From Azolla caroliniana (lineage: Eukaryota > Polypodiophyta): a stretch of DNA of 64,000 nucleotides. The notes under the pieces were generated by a model that had not been told where the DNA came from, did not search any database, and was given only the letters and a program-made list of their open reading frames with translations. The position numbers and the translations under genes were made by a program. Each line of letters starts with the position of its first letter. The stretch's first letter is position 1. Positions 1 to 11,403 of the stretch are shown in pieces. The stretch covers positions 11,842,001-11,906,000 of the forward strand of contig JBHGNT010000015.1 in assembly GCA_043228905.1 (NCBI GenBank), given 5' to 3'.

Positions 1-887
1 TTCTCTCCCTTTCTCCTCCCTCGCTTGCTCTTTGGTTCGAGACCCCCGCGGTCCTGCCTCGTTTCCACACGCACTTGCGTAAAATCTCGACAACGTGAAC
101 CATCGATAGGGTGGGGGGGTCTCTGATAGAAGAAATGGTTGAGAATGGATTCATTGCATATATGGTCAACTTCATGATGACCTGAATAGTACAAGCACAA
201 AGTGTTTCTATCTGATTGGAAAGCGAGTTGACACTTGCTATACAATCAGTTATTTAGAAGATTGGTCAATTCAACGGTGAAGACACCACAAGATTTTGGG
301 AGTTCAATGAGAATGAAATGACCAATAAAGTGGCGACTGGGCTACGTATGATGGCTCAAATCAATTGAGTGGTGACTCTAGATCTTTGAGTAAAGGTTGC
401 AAAATTTCAAGAAAGGTTCCGCATAGATGGATATGGATTTCGTTAAGCATTGTTAGATGAGTATATGCTTGATGACCTTACTAGACTCACAAAGAAGATC
501 TTTCACAAGTGACCCGAGAAAGGAGGGAAAGGGCTCTCAATATCAGAATTACTGAGAGAATTTGAAAATAAGTGCAACAAGCGCTTGGTGAGGGATTTAG
601 AGCTTCTTCGGTGTGAGAATGTAGATTTATTCATTGTGATAGAGGATGATGCTGATACCTTGAAAAATATTACTGTAAGAGATTTTCCAACACAAGAATC
701 AACTACTCGAGCAAGAGGACAAAAAGGAAAAGAATTAGATTCACCAATTGACGAGATAATTAAAAGCATGAAGGATCTACAATTGAGGCTCACCAAGCCG
801 GAGAAAGTTGAAAACTTTAATTAACAAAAGCCTAAGGAAGGTCGAAAAGAAAACTTTATCCACTAATGCATATGATGTGATAGTACT
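1..887 (+). pseudogene. GagX-1: degraded gag-like ORF of a non-coding-pol retroelement family
   Basis: Bases 1-110 resemble the leader found before two other copies (near 32,450 and 44,590), including the shared phrase around 'caagaccc..ggtggtcc'. The translated remainder, with several stops, aligns by eye with those copies in the same order: an FNGxD block near 275, a block ending in PEKGG near 510, LREFE near 555, a segment ending in a VIEDDAD block near 640, and a MKDLQ block near 770. The longest open stretch is 585-824. This is a diverged copy of what looks like a capsid (gag) protein. No protease or reverse transcriptase follows. Copia-1 is inserted at its 3' end at 888. The family assignment rests on cross-comparison within the window only. 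Confidence 0.55.
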
Positions 888-930
888 TGTAAAGAATCGG
901 AAGTGATTTTGTGCATGCGGAAGTGATATA

Positions 931-983
<53 letters not shown>

Positions 984-1254
984 ACGACATATACAGAAAT
1001 TTAACAAGAAGCAAGAATGAGCCAATAGTTACAAAGAGGAGGAGAAGGTGCTTATGTAGTCACCTTTTCTCTACGTTCTCTCACTACAACCACCACTTAA
1101 AAGGAGGTCGAGACTTAACTATACTAAATATGTGTCATAGAACCTTAAAGTTCTATGACACACTAGTTACTATACTAGGAGGTGGGGTGTTCACACACTT
1201 GGGTGTTCTTAGGGTGTGTTCCCACACTAGGGAAGTTGAGTTTGATTCTCAACG
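888..1254 (-). repeat. Copia-1 3' LTR
   Basis: Begins TGTAAAGAATC and ends CTCAACG, apparently a mutated CTCAACA, followed by the purine-tract complement GCCCCCTCAAA. It is related to the Copia-12 LTR. It holds a (TG)n(AG)n microsatellite at about 930-980. On the minus strand a degenerate TATA region (1045-1066) lies between arms AAGGTG and CACCTT. A 12-bp perfect inverted repeat lies at 1132-1143 and 1150-1161 (arms GTGTCATAGAAC and GTTCTATGACAC). Confidence 0.8.
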
Positions 1255-2178
1255 TGCCCCCTCAAACACAAAATTTGATCGCCAAAAAGTTGGTTCAGAC
1301 TGCTCTTCGGGTCGGCTTTGAGTCGGCTCCAGCTTCAGCTTCGAATAGCCGGCTCACTCCTATGTTTGCTCTGGTCCATTCGATGTCATGTCGGATGGCT
1401 TCTTATCCATACTCCCCCTCAAGCTCAGTTGGTCGGTGATCGAGAGACCGAGGTTCGTCGTGAATTGTCGTAGCTTGTCGGTTCCCAAGGCCTTCGTGAA
1501 GATGTCGGCCATCTACAAATTCATACTAATGTGTTGTAGGTTGACATTGCTGACCAAGACACGTTCTAGGAAGAAATGATAATGCACCTCAACATGCTTA
1601 ATTCAAGCGTGAAAGACAGGGTTCTGAGCTAGATGAATGTTGCTCATGTTGTCACAACACAGGAGAATCAAATCCTTGATGAGAACGCCCAGATCCTTCA
1701 ATATTTTTTTGAGCCAAACGGCGTCACATGTGGTGACGGCCACACCCCTGTATTCAGCTTTTGTGCTAGACAATGCGATTGTCGGCTACTTTTTACTACT
1801 CCACGATATGGCTCTACTGCTGAGGGAGAAGTCGAATCCCGATGTTGATCGTCTGTCGGTTTTGTAGCCAGCTCAATTAGCATCAATGTACCCTTCTAGT
1901 TGAATCGGTGTGGTTGATTTGTAGAGAATGTTGAAATCCATTGTCCCTCTCACATAGTGTAACACTCGCTTAGCACAGTCCAGGTGAATGTTTTGTGGTG
2001 TCTGCATGAACTAGCTAAGGAGGCTGACTAGGGAGTTGAGGTCGGGCTGAGTGATGGTGAGATAAATAAGGCTTCCAACTAGTTGACGATAGAAAGTTGG
2101 CTCACACTCTTTTGTGCCGGAATCAGTATCTAGTCTTAGATTTTCATCGAGAGGGGTAGCAATGAGCTTACACTCTGT
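1255..2178 (-). pseudogene. Copia-1 pol, RNase H and C-terminal part of reverse transcriptase
   Basis: Translation of the minus strand gives the copia RNase H end (NLQVADIFTK-like near 1500), then the RNase H core near 1700-1900, and the PDLNSLVSLLS block near 2030, all in fragments. An internal polypurine tract, CTTGAGGGGGAG on the minus strand, lies at about 1409-1422, some 155 bp upstream of the LTR-adjacent purine tract. The coding sequence is cut at 2178 by Copia-2 and resumes at 25,711. Multiple stops and frame changes make it a pseudogene. Confidence 0.8.
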
Positions 2179-2307
2179 TGTTGGCATAAAAGGCCAACTC
2201 CTTCCACTTTGTATCCTTACTAGTGTGAACACCTCCAATAGTTAGGGCTTGAGTATATAAGCCCTAACCTAACGTTGTAATAAGAGTTCTTCTTGAATCT
2301 CGAGTCT

Positions 2308-2346
<39 letters not shown>

Positions 2347-2458
2347 GCAGGAATAACAAAGCTTAAGTGTGCATCCATCTTCTATTCATCTTCTTGCCCT
2401 CATTCTTTCCGTGTCGTTTGCTATGCATAGCTCAACAGGTCCTCATACATATTTTCAT
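2179..2458 (+). repeat. Copia-2 5' LTR, proximal part
   Basis: The LTR starts TGTTGGCATAAAAGG and continues at 9489-9518 beyond the Copia-3 insertion. The identical join is seen undisturbed in the 3' LTR copy near 25,669. A TATATAA box (2253-2260) sits in the loop of a perfect 10-bp inverted repeat, GTTAGGGCTT and AAGCCCTAAC, at 2241-2268. A run of about 18 GA repeats follows near 2311-2344. Confidence 0.85.
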
Positions 2459-2768
2459 TGTAACAAAATGGGAGGCAAGAGTGATTGCAATGCAGCGGAA
2501 GAAGATTGAGAGTGTGTGTGTGTGTGTGTGTGAGGCAACAAAGGGAGAGAGAGAGAGAGAGCTCTTAAGGCAGAGAAAGAAAACAACTGTATATAAACCA
2601 AAAATACATCAAACATAAAACATCCAACAGTAACTAAGTTACAATGCGTTGGTTTATATACCAACTAAGCTAGGGCAAGTGAGCTTTCTACTATTTACAA
2701 AACTAGCCCAACATGTCCATGAGCTAGTGTGAAACCTATCTATGGGAAGTTGAGTTCGACTCTCAACA
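2459..2768 (-). repeat. Copia-3 3' LTR
   Basis: Starts TGTAACAAAATGGG and ends CTCAACA; about 310 bp. It carries a (TG)n microsatellite and a (GA)n tract near 2540-2560. This is the empty-site version of the locus that LINE-1 occupies in the other LTR. TATATAA on the minus strand lies in the loop of arms GTTGGT and ACCAAC (2648-2665). The 9271-9488 part of the other LTR matches it closely. Confidence 0.87.
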
Positions 2769-2862
2769 CGCCCCTTTGAACACAATTTCTATTTGTCGAG
2801 AAGGTTGTTCGGTTCGTACTTCGACTTGTCTAGTCGGCTGTGTTGCGTACTCGCGTACTCGA

Positions 2863-4792
2863 TCAATTGCATATGTGTTGTGTATCGTTGCGTATTGCTT
2901 CCATGTCGCCTGTACCTGTACTCCCCCTCAAGTTCGGCAATGTAGATGTCGTGAGACCAAGGTTCGATGCAAATGGCCCGAGCTTGTCAACTCCTAAGGC
3001 CTTCGTAAATATATCAGCAACTTGGAGGTGCGTACTAGTATGTTGTAGATCGATCTCGCCGGCCTGTACGCACTCGCGGATGAAGTGGCAATGCACTTCG
3101 ATACGTTTAGTCCACACGTGGAATACGGGGTTCTGCGCCGGGTAGATACTGCTCATGTTGTCTCAGTAGAGATGAATTGGATCCTTGATGGGAATGCCCA
3201 GATCCTTTAGTATGCGTTTAAGCTATACGGCTTGCATGTGGCGACTGTTGCGCCCCTATATTCGGCTTCCGTGCTTGACAATGCGACTGAGGGTTGTTTC
3301 TTGCTGCTCCAAGAGATTGATCCGCTGCCGAGGGAGAAGACAAATCCGGAGGTGGATCGTCTATCCACTTTATAGCCTTCCCAGTCTGCGTCGGTGTACC
3401 CTTCGAGTCGAATAGTCGTGTTCGACTTATACATGATGCCATAAGACATTGTCATACTGACATACCGTAGTATCCTCTTATCACAATCAAGATGAAGGTT
3501 TCGCGAATTCTGCATGAATTGGCTAAGTAGGCCGACCGAATAATTGAGGTCGGGTCGCGTAATGGTTAGATCAAACTACCGATTAGTTGTCAATACTGAG
3601 TCCGCTCGCTCTCAGTCGTTCCGGAATTGGCATCAATCTTTAGGTTACGATCGAGAGGGGTAGACACAGGCTTGCACTCGGTCATTCCGAACTTGTAGAG
3701 TAAGTTGAGGACATAGTGCCGTTGTGAGATCATTATCCCGACTAGTGTCCGAATTACTTCAAAGCCTAGGAAGTAATGGAGTTCATGCAAGTCTTTCATT
3801 TTGAATTTGCCGGAGAGAAGTGTTTTGACTTTGTTGATCTCGACGAGATCCTTTTCTCCGATGACCAAGTCATCCACATATAGGATGATGATGATCGGGC
3901 TATCCGACTCATTTTGGATGTACAGAGAAGTATCAGATTTTGACATCCGAAATCCGACTTGCTAAAGATACTGTGTGATCTTCGAATGCCAAGCACGCGG
4001 TGCTTGTTTGAGGCCATAGAGTGGCTTCTTGAGTCGCCATACGGTGTGCAGATGTTTACGCGATTTGAATCCGGGTGGTTGTATCATGTACACCTCTTCT
4101 TCTAACTTTCCTTGGAGGAAAGCATTTTTCACGTCCATCTGGTGGAGGTGTCATCCCTTCATTGCGGCGAGTGCAATTACTGTCTGTACAGTTGTCATCT
4201 TTGCCACCGGGGAAAAGGTTTCTTTGTAGTCTATGCCATGCGTTTGTGCGTAGCCTTTTGCAACGAGCCGTGCTTTGAAGCAGTTTACAGATCCGTCGGC
4301 ATTGTATTTTACTTTGTATATCCATTTGCAGCCAATCGCTTTCTTGTTCGGGGGGAGAGGAACGAGATCCCATGTCTCGTTTTTGCATAAAGCTTCAATC
4401 TCCTCGTTCATCCCGTCGACCCATCGCAGATCCTTTGTGGCTTCGGAAAGCATTTCCGGTTCCTGTACTGACGCTACTTTCATCATAAAGGTGTAGTAAT
4501 ACGCCATGTACTCGTCGTGGCCATAGCGGTTTACGTGGTTCTTTTCACGTGTGGATCGACGTAGCTCTTGATCCGTGGGGAGTATGGCTTTCTTCGCTCC
4601 ATCTATGCAGATGTCGAGATCTTCAAGTTCACTATCAAGAGAGTGAAGCATCTCGGTCTCTTCTTGATCTTCATATTCCTGCATTTTCGCCTTCCCTTTG
4701 TCTAGCTTCGGACTCGGCCAAGATGTGCTTTCATCGCTCGGTGGCTCTGATGGCCCACTCAGCCATGTCGTAATTGGGCTGTCTTCTAACAT
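2863..4792 (-). pseudogene. Copia-3 pol: RNase H and reverse transcriptase remnants
   Basis: Order on the minus strand: RT N-terminus with WDLVPLPPNKK and the [11 protein letters not shown] block (4151-4792), RT palm with ILYVDDLVIG (3590-3946), RNase H with SSTEAEYRGA (3207-3515), and the C-terminal HIEVHCHF and ADIFTKAL blocks (2863-3156). Reverse transcriptase would copy element RNA into DNA and RNase H would degrade the RNA strand. Frame changes between these pieces inactivate the gene. An internal polypurine tract lies at about 2920-2932, about 150 bp from the LTR. Confidence 0.85.
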
Positions 4793-4879
4793 CTATGTGA
4801 GCCAATCCTCAGCTTCTATTTCTATTTCAGTGACATCCGCATCGAGTGGGGTTGGAGTCGAAGTATTCTCTGGTGCGTA

Positions 4880-6579
4880 CTAGGATGCGTATTCGTCGAA
4901 GACTACGTCTCGACTTGTTCGAACCTTACGGGTAGATGGGTTGTAGCATTTGTACCCCTTCTGTTCGAGAGAGTATCCTACGAGGATACATTTCTCTGAC
5001 TTTGGGTCAAGCTTTTGCCGCGTGTCGTTGGGAATATGTACGTAGGTGATAGAACCGAAAATGTGGACATGTGACAAGTCCGGCTTCTTTCCGAAGAATT
5101 TCTCATGCGGAGTTATATCGTGTACTCCCGAGGTTGTGCACCTGTTCATGAGATATACGACCGTATTTGCCGCTTCTGCCCAATATGATTTCGGCAGGTT
5201 CTTCTCGTCCATCATGGCTCGTGCGACTTCTACTACATGGTGATTTTTACGCTATGCTACGCCATTTTGCTGAGGCGTGTGTCGACACGAGAACTCTCGT
5301 CGGATTCCTTCTTTTCGGAGATACGATGTAAATTCATTTGAAAAATATTCTTTGCCGCCATCTGATCGAAGACAATGTACATGCCGACCCGTAGTTTTTT
5401 CGACTTCGGCTTTGAATGTCTGGAAGTGCCTGAACACTTCACTCTTCTTCTTCATTAGATAGATCCAGGTGTTCCTGGAGAAGTCATCGATGAACGTGAC
5501 ATAGTATCGGCATCCGCCGAATGTTGCTGTCTGGGCTGGTCCCCACACATCTGAATGTACGACATCCAGGATTCCTTTGCTCATATTCCGCTCTTTAGGG
5601 AATGGGTGACGACGTTGCTTTCCGAACTGACATGCTTCACATACGCCTGTAATCTCCTTCGCCGTAAAGTTGGGGAGTTCGATTACGACTCCTTTCGATT
5701 GCATGTTCTGGAGCTTTTGGAGATTGATGTGGCCAATTCTCTTGTGTCACAGTTTCAAGTCGGTTTCGACTTTCTGGCCCTTTGCAAACATGGCCGACTT
5801 TACCTCGCTCGATTCGAGGATGAACATACGGCCTTCACGACGGCCGTGAACTATGACTTGATCGCCTTTTTCGATGAAGCACCCATCGTTATTGAAGCGT
5901 ACTTGCATTCCTTGTTCGACAATCTGGCCAACCGAGACTAGGTTTTTCGTAATAGTAGGGACATGCAACACGTTCTTGAGGTAGGTCTGTTTGCCGTCGT
6001 TTCCAAATGGGACGTTCCCGATATGCTGTATTGGGTGAGTCGTGTCATCTCCTGTTTCGACATATCCGGAATGAGCTTCCGTAGTTCCCGAAACCAATCT
6101 TCATGGAACGTCATGTGATTGGATGCTCTCGAATCGACAAACCATACACTGTTCGGAGTGGAATCGGTAGTTGATGCAAGTGCGGACATTGAGTGGACTT
6201 CGTGCTTCATTATGAACATTCCCGCATGGTCGCCGTAGTTGGAGTTCATGGTGTAATTTGTTAGTTGTCGGCCTTGTTCACGCTTCTTCTTCCGACACTC
6301 CTCTTCGTAGTGGTCGGGTTTTCCACAATACCTGCACTCAACTGGGTTCCTACGGTTGCTTGGTCTGGCGTGATGACTCCCCCTTCCGCCGAACTCTTTG
6401 GGGCCGTTTCTGTCTACTTGCCATTGGTGGGAGTTATGCTCTTGGTTGTGTCTGCCTTGACCAAATCGACCTCTCCTTCCGCGGCTTTGTCCTCTTCCTC
6501 CATCAAAGTTCGAATATAGCATTTGTCCGTCATGTGCGTTGTTCCTTTGACGCACGTGATTCTCTTCAACTAGCAACAA
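4880..6579 (-). pseudogene. Copia-3 integrase, protease and nucleocapsid remnants
   Basis: The minus-strand pieces are: nucleocapsid knuckle CRYCGKPDHYEEEC, and protease VWFVDSRASNHM in which the catalytic DSG is changed to DSR (both 5938-6579). Next come the pre-integrase region (5747-6097) and the integrase core with HSDVWGP, RSDGGKEYF and PQQNGVA (5252-5704), followed by the integrase C-terminal part (4880-5215). The protease active-site glycine loss and several frame shifts show that the polyprotein cannot be made. The order is the usual copia order gag-PR-INT-RT-RH. Confidence 0.83.
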
Positions 6580-7122
6580 TGATTGGAGATCAAAAAAGGA
6601 GGGAGGATTCTCTCTCGCAAGAACGGCTGATCTTATTGCGCCAAATCACGGTGCCAAGACACCGAGGCATATCTGCACCATTTTGTCATCGTCAATGCTA
6701 ACATTGATCGATCCAAGGGCATCGCACAACTCCTTGATCTTTAAGGTGTAGTTGCCGATTGACATGTCCCTTTGTTGAAGATTGTTCAGCTCCTGTCGAA
6801 GTTGGAGCTTTCATGCGGCCGTATTGGCTGCGAAAATCTTCTTGAGGTTTTCCCACGTCTGCTTTGGCGTTTTTGCCTCTCGAATGTAGCCAAACATATG
6901 ATCATGAACGCATGATGCAAGACAATACAACACACGGTTTGCAGCCTGCTCCCAAGCGGGATAGTCGGCGTGTGTTGGGTTGGGTTGTGATTCGTGAGCT
7001 CCTTCGATGTAGCTCCAGTAGCCTTGTCCGACAAGGTATTGATGCATCTTGTATTCCCAAGATGCAAAGTTCATTCTGTCGAGCTTCTCGGTATGAAGAG
7101 CGCTTCCCATTTGAGTATTCAT
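6580..7122 (-). pseudogene. Copia-3 gag N-terminal part
   Basis: The start of the capsid protein is recognisable at 6811-7122: MNTQMGSAL, then KLDRMNFASWEYKMHQYL and a GYWSYIEGAHE block, as in Copia-4 and Copia-12. Downstream capsid sequence (the ELNNLQQRD-like block near 6780) has shifted frame. The start codon is chosen because the same Met-Asn-Thr start is shared by the related elements and lies about 300 bp inside the primer site. Confidence 0.8.
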
Positions 7123-7362
7123 GGTGATTTTTTCTCTGTTGATGAGCCGGTTCTGTTGATCGTTGGCGTGTGTTGGGTTGGGTTGTGATTCGTGAGCTCC
7201 TTCGATGTAGCTCTAGTAGCCTTGTCCGACAAGGTATTGATGCATCTTGTATTCCCAAGATGCAAAGTTCATTCTGTCGAGCTTCTCGGTATGAAGAGTG
7301 CTTCCCATTTGAGTATTCATGGTGATTTTTTCTCTGTTGATGGGCCGGTTCTGTTGATCGTT
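6967..7362. repeat. 198-bp tandem duplication over the Copia-3 gag start
   Basis: The sequence from ggcgtgtgttggg at 6967 recurs at 7165, then the end of the unit recurs at about 7360. The two copies are nearly identical, and both contain the gag start region. The duplication lies between the primer site and gag and would create two copies of the 5' coding region. It is absent from Copia-4 and Copia-12, so it arose within this copy. Confidence 0.85.
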
Positions 7363-7410
7363 GGCGTGCAACACAACACAGTCGAATAGGCTTAATCAGG
7401 CAACCACACA

Positions 7411-7421
7411 CTCTGATACCA
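7411..7421 (-). promoter_or_regulatory. Copia-3 primer binding site
   Basis: Minus strand reads TGGTATCAGAG directly inside the 5' LTR. This is the complement of the 3' end of initiator tRNA-Met, the usual copia primer. It fixes the LTR start at 7422. Confidence 0.9.
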
Positions 7422-7533
7422 TGTAACGAAATGGGAGGCAAGAGTGATTACAATGTAGCAGAAAGAAGATTGAGAGAGTGTGTATGTGTGAGGCAATAGA
7501 GGGAGAGAGAAAGAAAGAAAGAAAGAAAGAAAG

Positions 7534-9270
7534 ATGTATTAACGTCTTCTAAGGCCAAATTTGGCGCATGAGACAATTGGTTTACAACAATAGAGTATTT
7601 ATCCAGTCATCATAACTAAAAAAAAAATTAAGTAAAAAAAAATAGAACTTAAACTAAAAGAGTTCTAGTAGTGTACAATATGTAGTATACTCGAAAGTGA
7701 CTATACACTAAGCCTAATTTTATTTCCACCCAAGCCTCTCGAAAAGAAGTGGGGGGTCAAAGGGTCTTGATGTGGGTTCCAATGTAGAGAGTGCCCTAGC
7801 CATGGCTTCTAGGCGGTGTAGCTCACGTTCCCTTATTTTCAATATTGCTTCCACATCACGTTGAGTTGTTTTGAAACCCGGCACCCGAGGACGTCTGGTT
7901 CTTCTCTAGTTTTCTGCCTCATCAATGGAAAGGCCGAGTGGTGCAAGTGTGTCGGCATTCGTTGTCTCCTCAGGTTCCTGAAAAACTGCATTTGTTACAT
8001 GTTCGTGATCATTAGCAACATTATTGTCAACATTTTGTAATTTATTCTCTCTGTGTTGTTTTAGCTCTAGAATGTATTTGCCTAATTTCTTTATATCTAG
8101 AGTATCTAATAGTTTGGGGAGGGTGGGAGACGGACCAAGTATGTCTTGGTATTTTGCCCTTATCTCGGCATAGGTTGGACACTTGCATGTAAAGTGGTAC
8201 TCATCCTCTATCTCTATGTGACATAACCTACATATCCTTTCCTCCCTAGGGACTCCACTAGTACGGCCATTTTCAATCTCAAGTTGGTGAGACGATATTC
8301 TAAGTTGTCCAATGGCAACCCTTAGTGCATGTGGTAAGAATACATCTAGATATTTTGGCCGTGTGATAAAACCTAACTCAGAGAAGTGCATGAAGTGTTT
8401 CTTATAGTACGACATTTTAGATGGGAGTGGCTCTAGTGGGGTGATCCATTTACACCGAGTGTAAATTTGCCATATTTCTTGGCGTATTACTTTATTGCGG
8501 TTCTCATGAGAGATTAAGGTGTTATCACTCGTGTGGTTGTACCTAAGGGGAGGTAGGTTATTAATGTCTAGACCATTCGCAAGAAGCCAAGTCACCATCA
8601 TGCCATACCATGAGCTAGTATAGCCGGACTCATACAATGATCGAGAGGCCTTAAAGGCTTGATGAGATATTCTATCATGTGGTTGGCTATGTATCCTATC
8701 AATAAAGACTACAAGTTGAAAAAGTGCCTCTACTAGCATTGGGGGTAACGTGAACTCGGCCCTAATAATGTCATGTGGTACAATCGATTTGCTTCGGAGT
8801 TGGCGTGATAGCATCATCACCAATGGTCTCTCTAATTGCGTCCACACGAAGGATGGTAATCCTGGAGCCCAAACCGCTGATGCATACATGAGGGAGGGGG
8901 TCACTAATGAGTCAAAGAGCCACCCTTTAGTCCGTGGCTCTTGAAAGTGTGCTTGGTGGCATTGTCTCTCTAGGAGTGAGAGGGATGCATGTCCTCTCGT
9001 GAGTCTATCCTTCGCTGCCTGTGTCATCGAAAATTTACCTGAGCGGGCACTAAAAGTGACTCCGAGATATACGTACGATCCAACCACCTCGAATGGGCTA
9101 TGGGAGATAGTTAGGCGACACGTAGCTCTAACTTGGGCCGATGTGTGGAAGATAAGGACTTTCGTTTTCCCTAGATTCACTACCAATCCTCGTTGTACAC
9201 AAAAGTCATCTAAGGCATTGAGGTGCCTCTGTAGGTCGTGTTCGGATTCAGAGAGCAAAACTATGTCATT
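7534..9270 (-). mobile_element. LINE-1: 5'-truncated non-LTR retrotransposon in a GA microsatellite
   Basis: The body lies between a (GAAA)n tract (7508-7533) and (AG)4 that continues the LTR microsatellite. The sense strand is minus. Its 3' UTR (7534-7905) matches LINE-2 and LINE-3, and the 3' terminus is (CTTT)n in the sense direction rather than poly(A). The 5' truncation falls inside the reverse transcriptase active site. The empty site is preserved in the other LTR (about 2535-2560). Confidence 0.85.
7906..9250 (-). pseudogene. LINE-1 ORF2 C-terminal half (RT end, thumb and zinc-finger tail)
   Basis: This long open frame continues into LTR sequence up to 9384, so its apparent Met start is a fusion artefact. 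The LINE part begins at NDIVLLSESE, the remains of the Y-A-D-D catalytic box, which is cut by the 5' truncation. It then shows the ERQCHQAHFQ and TPSLMYASAVWAP blocks, and near the end a CRLCHIEIEDEYHFTCKC cysteine-histidine cluster typical of plant LINE C-termini. No stop interrupts about 440 codons, so the insertion is fairly young. It cannot be active without the N-terminal endonuclease and palm. Confidence 0.82.
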
Positions 9271-9488
9271 CAGAGAGAGAGCTCTTAAGGCAGAGATAGA
9301 AAACAACTGTATATTAACCAAAAATACATCAAACATAAAACATCCAACAGTAACTAAGTTACAATGCGTTGGTTTATATACCAACTAAGCTAGGGCAAGT
9401 GCCCTTTCTACTATTTACAAAACTAGCCCAACATGTCCATGAGCTAGTGTGAAACCTATCTATGGGAAGTTGAGTTCGACTCTCAACA

Positions 9489-9530
9489 TCCGCACATATT
9501 CGAACACCATAACCACCAATTGGTACAGAG
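9489..9530 (+). repeat. Copia-2 5' LTR end and primer site
   Basis: The last 30 bp of the LTR (ending ACCACCA at 9518) are followed by a 2-bp spacer and TGGTACAGAG at 9521-9530. This is a one-base-deleted version of the initiator tRNA-Met primer site. The primer site abuts RT coding, which shows that gag, protease and integrase have been deleted. Confidence 0.75.
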
Positions 9531-11180
9531 TGATGGGGGAGGAAAGTCCCCTCGTATGTCGACTAAAGAAAAGCCTATATGGATTAAAACAAGCGCTGAG
9601 GATGTGGTACCAAAAGTTCGACTCCTACATCAGGTAGCTTGGATACTGTTGATCCAACTCCAACCCATGTATGTATATTCGGCAACTGGCCGATGAGTCT
9701 CGGATCTATCTGATCCTTTATGTCGACATGCTGATTGCAGGGAGCAATCAAACTGAAATCGGAAAGCTAAAGAGGAGTCTTCACGACAAGTTTGCGATGA
9801 AGGAACTTGGACAAGCCCAACATATATTGGGCATGAGGATAGAATGAAATCGGAAGACAAAGACTCTTCAACTCTCCCAGTTCGACTACATTCGAAAGGT
9901 GCTGAGACGTTTCAACATGGAAAATTCCAAGCCAGCACCAACACCGCTTTTGACGTTGATACGACTATTGGACAAAGACTCTGCTTCGACGGATGAGGAG
10001 AAAGAGCTTAATGGAAAGATACCCTATGCATCGACAATAGGAAGTATCATGTATGTGATGGTGGCGACTCGACCTGACCTTGCATATGCCGTAGGAGTCA
10101 TCAGCCGGTACATGTCAAACCCAAGACGGAAGCATTGGGAGGTCGTCAAGCACAACTTCAGGTACCTAAGAGGAACCAAAGATGCACAACTGACTTTTAG
10201 ATCGGCAAATCCGGCCGAAGTCGAAGGCTACACCAACTCCGACTATGCCGGGAACTTGGACTATCGGAAGTCGACATTAGGCTACATCTTCACCTATGGT
10301 GGCGGTGCTATATGTTGGCCTAGGAGTATGAACCAGAGGGTTAATATGTACAAGGACGAGTCGGGGAATAATATTATATGTAGTAGCATAATTATTAGGA
10401 AATATTATAGGAACAGACAAATCTGGATAGTTGCACCGATCCGGATCCGCACCGATTGAAAGTGCCGGTTGCCGGTAAGGCATCGTTTTGTATTTCCTAT
10501 CGGGAACCAATAAAAGGACCTAGAATTGATGTAATTGTTAGCGGAAGTAATACAAGTTGAGCATTCTAATTTAATTCTATTGCGTCTCTTGTCTACTTGC
10601 TGTTCTGCGCTTTCATTCATAATCTTACGCATGTTTTCATTAATCAGTTGTATATTAATCATTTGGATAGTATCCGGAAATACTTGAATTGGAATTAGAT
10701 CGGAGTTGAATAACATCATTCCCTTAACCACCTCTTTGGTGAAGTGTCTGGGATGGACACCCCTGTGTTTGTGGCTATCTCCAGTCCAGAGTAAACACTA
10801 TATCATGGAGATCGAAGCTTCAAGAGTGCACGACTTTGTCTGCCACATAAGCTGAGTACATAGTAGCATTGGAGGCAGCGAAGGAAGCAATATGGTTGCA
10901 CCGACTAATTGCGGACTTCTCGGCTACGAGTTGAATCGATCGACCAACGCCGACCATCTACTGCGACTCATAGAGCACAATACACCTCGTCAATAATCCT
11001 GTCTATCATGCAAAGACAAAGCATATTGAGGTGCGGTATCATCATATTTGGGAGCTAGTAACTGAGAAGAAGCTCGAAGTCCAGAAGATTGACACCGAGG
11101 TGAACATTGTCGATTGCTTGACGAAGCCACTCCTAGGTCAATGTTTCGGAGCACTGAGGACAAAGATGGGACTACTATAA
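9531..11180 (+). pseudogene. Copia-2 pol remnant: RT and RNase H, split by a solo LTR
   Basis: The plus strand encodes [14 protein letters not shown] near 9560, a degenerate LYVDML active site near 9720, NQTEIGKLK near 9750, and then an open stretch at 9899-10,459 with YASTIGSIMYVM and a TRPDLAYAVG block. RNase H begins at EGYTNSDYAG and is cut at 10,312. It resumes at 10,803 with a SKLQECTTLS-like and IALEAAKEA region to about 11,000. The Asp-Asp of the YVDD box has lost one Asp and there are several frameshifts. The element belongs to the same RT lineage as Copia-10. Confidence 0.82.
10313..10797 (+). repeat. Solo LTR-1 in Copia-2 RNase H
   Basis: This 485-bp sequence starts TGTTGGCCTAGG, ends AGTAAACA and is flanked by exact CTATA duplications (10,308-10,312 and 10,798-10,802). 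It interrupts the RNase H codons, which read through correctly when it is removed. A TATA-like AATAAAAGG lies near 10,510. It contains no coding sequence. It is the same LTR family as solo LTR-3 at 55,901-56,334, which lies in the opposite orientation. Solo LTRs normally arise by recombination between the two LTRs of one element. Confidence 0.88.
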
Positions 11181-11403
11181 ACGACCGAGCAGAAGAGAGC
11201 CAAACAAGGAGCAGAAGGTAAGTTGATCCGACTGTCTCAGACAAGTTGACCTGGATGACCAACCGAATCAGGCTAGATACCAACTTTACCTTTGCTGACT
11301 GGCTTGTAAAAATAACTTTCGATTAAAAATCGTAATCTAGGTTTACGAGGAAGATAACCCCATACAATTGTAAGCAGAAAGAGTAGTCCTTTTACGAGGG
11401 AGT
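11181..11403 (+). other. Copia-2 3' non-coding region with polypurine tract
   Basis: About 220 bp between the end of the RNase H remnant and the 3' LTR. No ORF of note. It ends with the purine-rich stretch ACGAGGGAGT immediately before TGTTGGC, as expected for plus-strand DNA priming. Confidence 0.65.

Larger units (their letters stand above)
2459..9488 (-). mobile_element. Copia-3: full-length but decayed Ty1/copia element inside the Copia-2 LTR
   Basis: Minus-strand element with 3' LTR 2459-2768, coding remnants 2860-7122, primer site 7411-7421 and 5' LTR 7422-9488 (interrupted by LINE-1). It is embedded in the Copia-2 LTR, because the surrounding LTR sequence is continuous once 2459-9488 is removed. 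The flanks (TTCAT on the left, TCCGC on the right) do not form a clean target duplication, so one side has probably mutated. The coding region is broken into at least seven pieces. Confidence 0.87.
7422..9488 (-). repeat. Copia-3 5' LTR, interrupted by LINE-1
   Basis: LTR sequence occupies 7422 to about 7508 and 9271-9488, and matches the uninterrupted copy at 2459-2768. The TATA dyad GTTGGT/ACCAAC is at 9368-9385. Everything between is LINE-1 plus expanded (GAAA)n. Confidence 0.85.

Noticed and set aside
911-1321. Open frames encoding Cys-Val or Glu-Arg repeats from TG/AG microsatellites
   Set aside because: Low-complexity translations of LTR microsatellites.
7120-7421. Possible extra small gene between Copia-3 gag and its LTR
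   Set aside because: Explained by the 198-bp tandem duplication of the gag start region.
10313-10797. Insert in RNase H as an intron
   Set aside because: It has TG..CA ends and a 5-bp CTATA duplication, and matches another solo LTR in the window.
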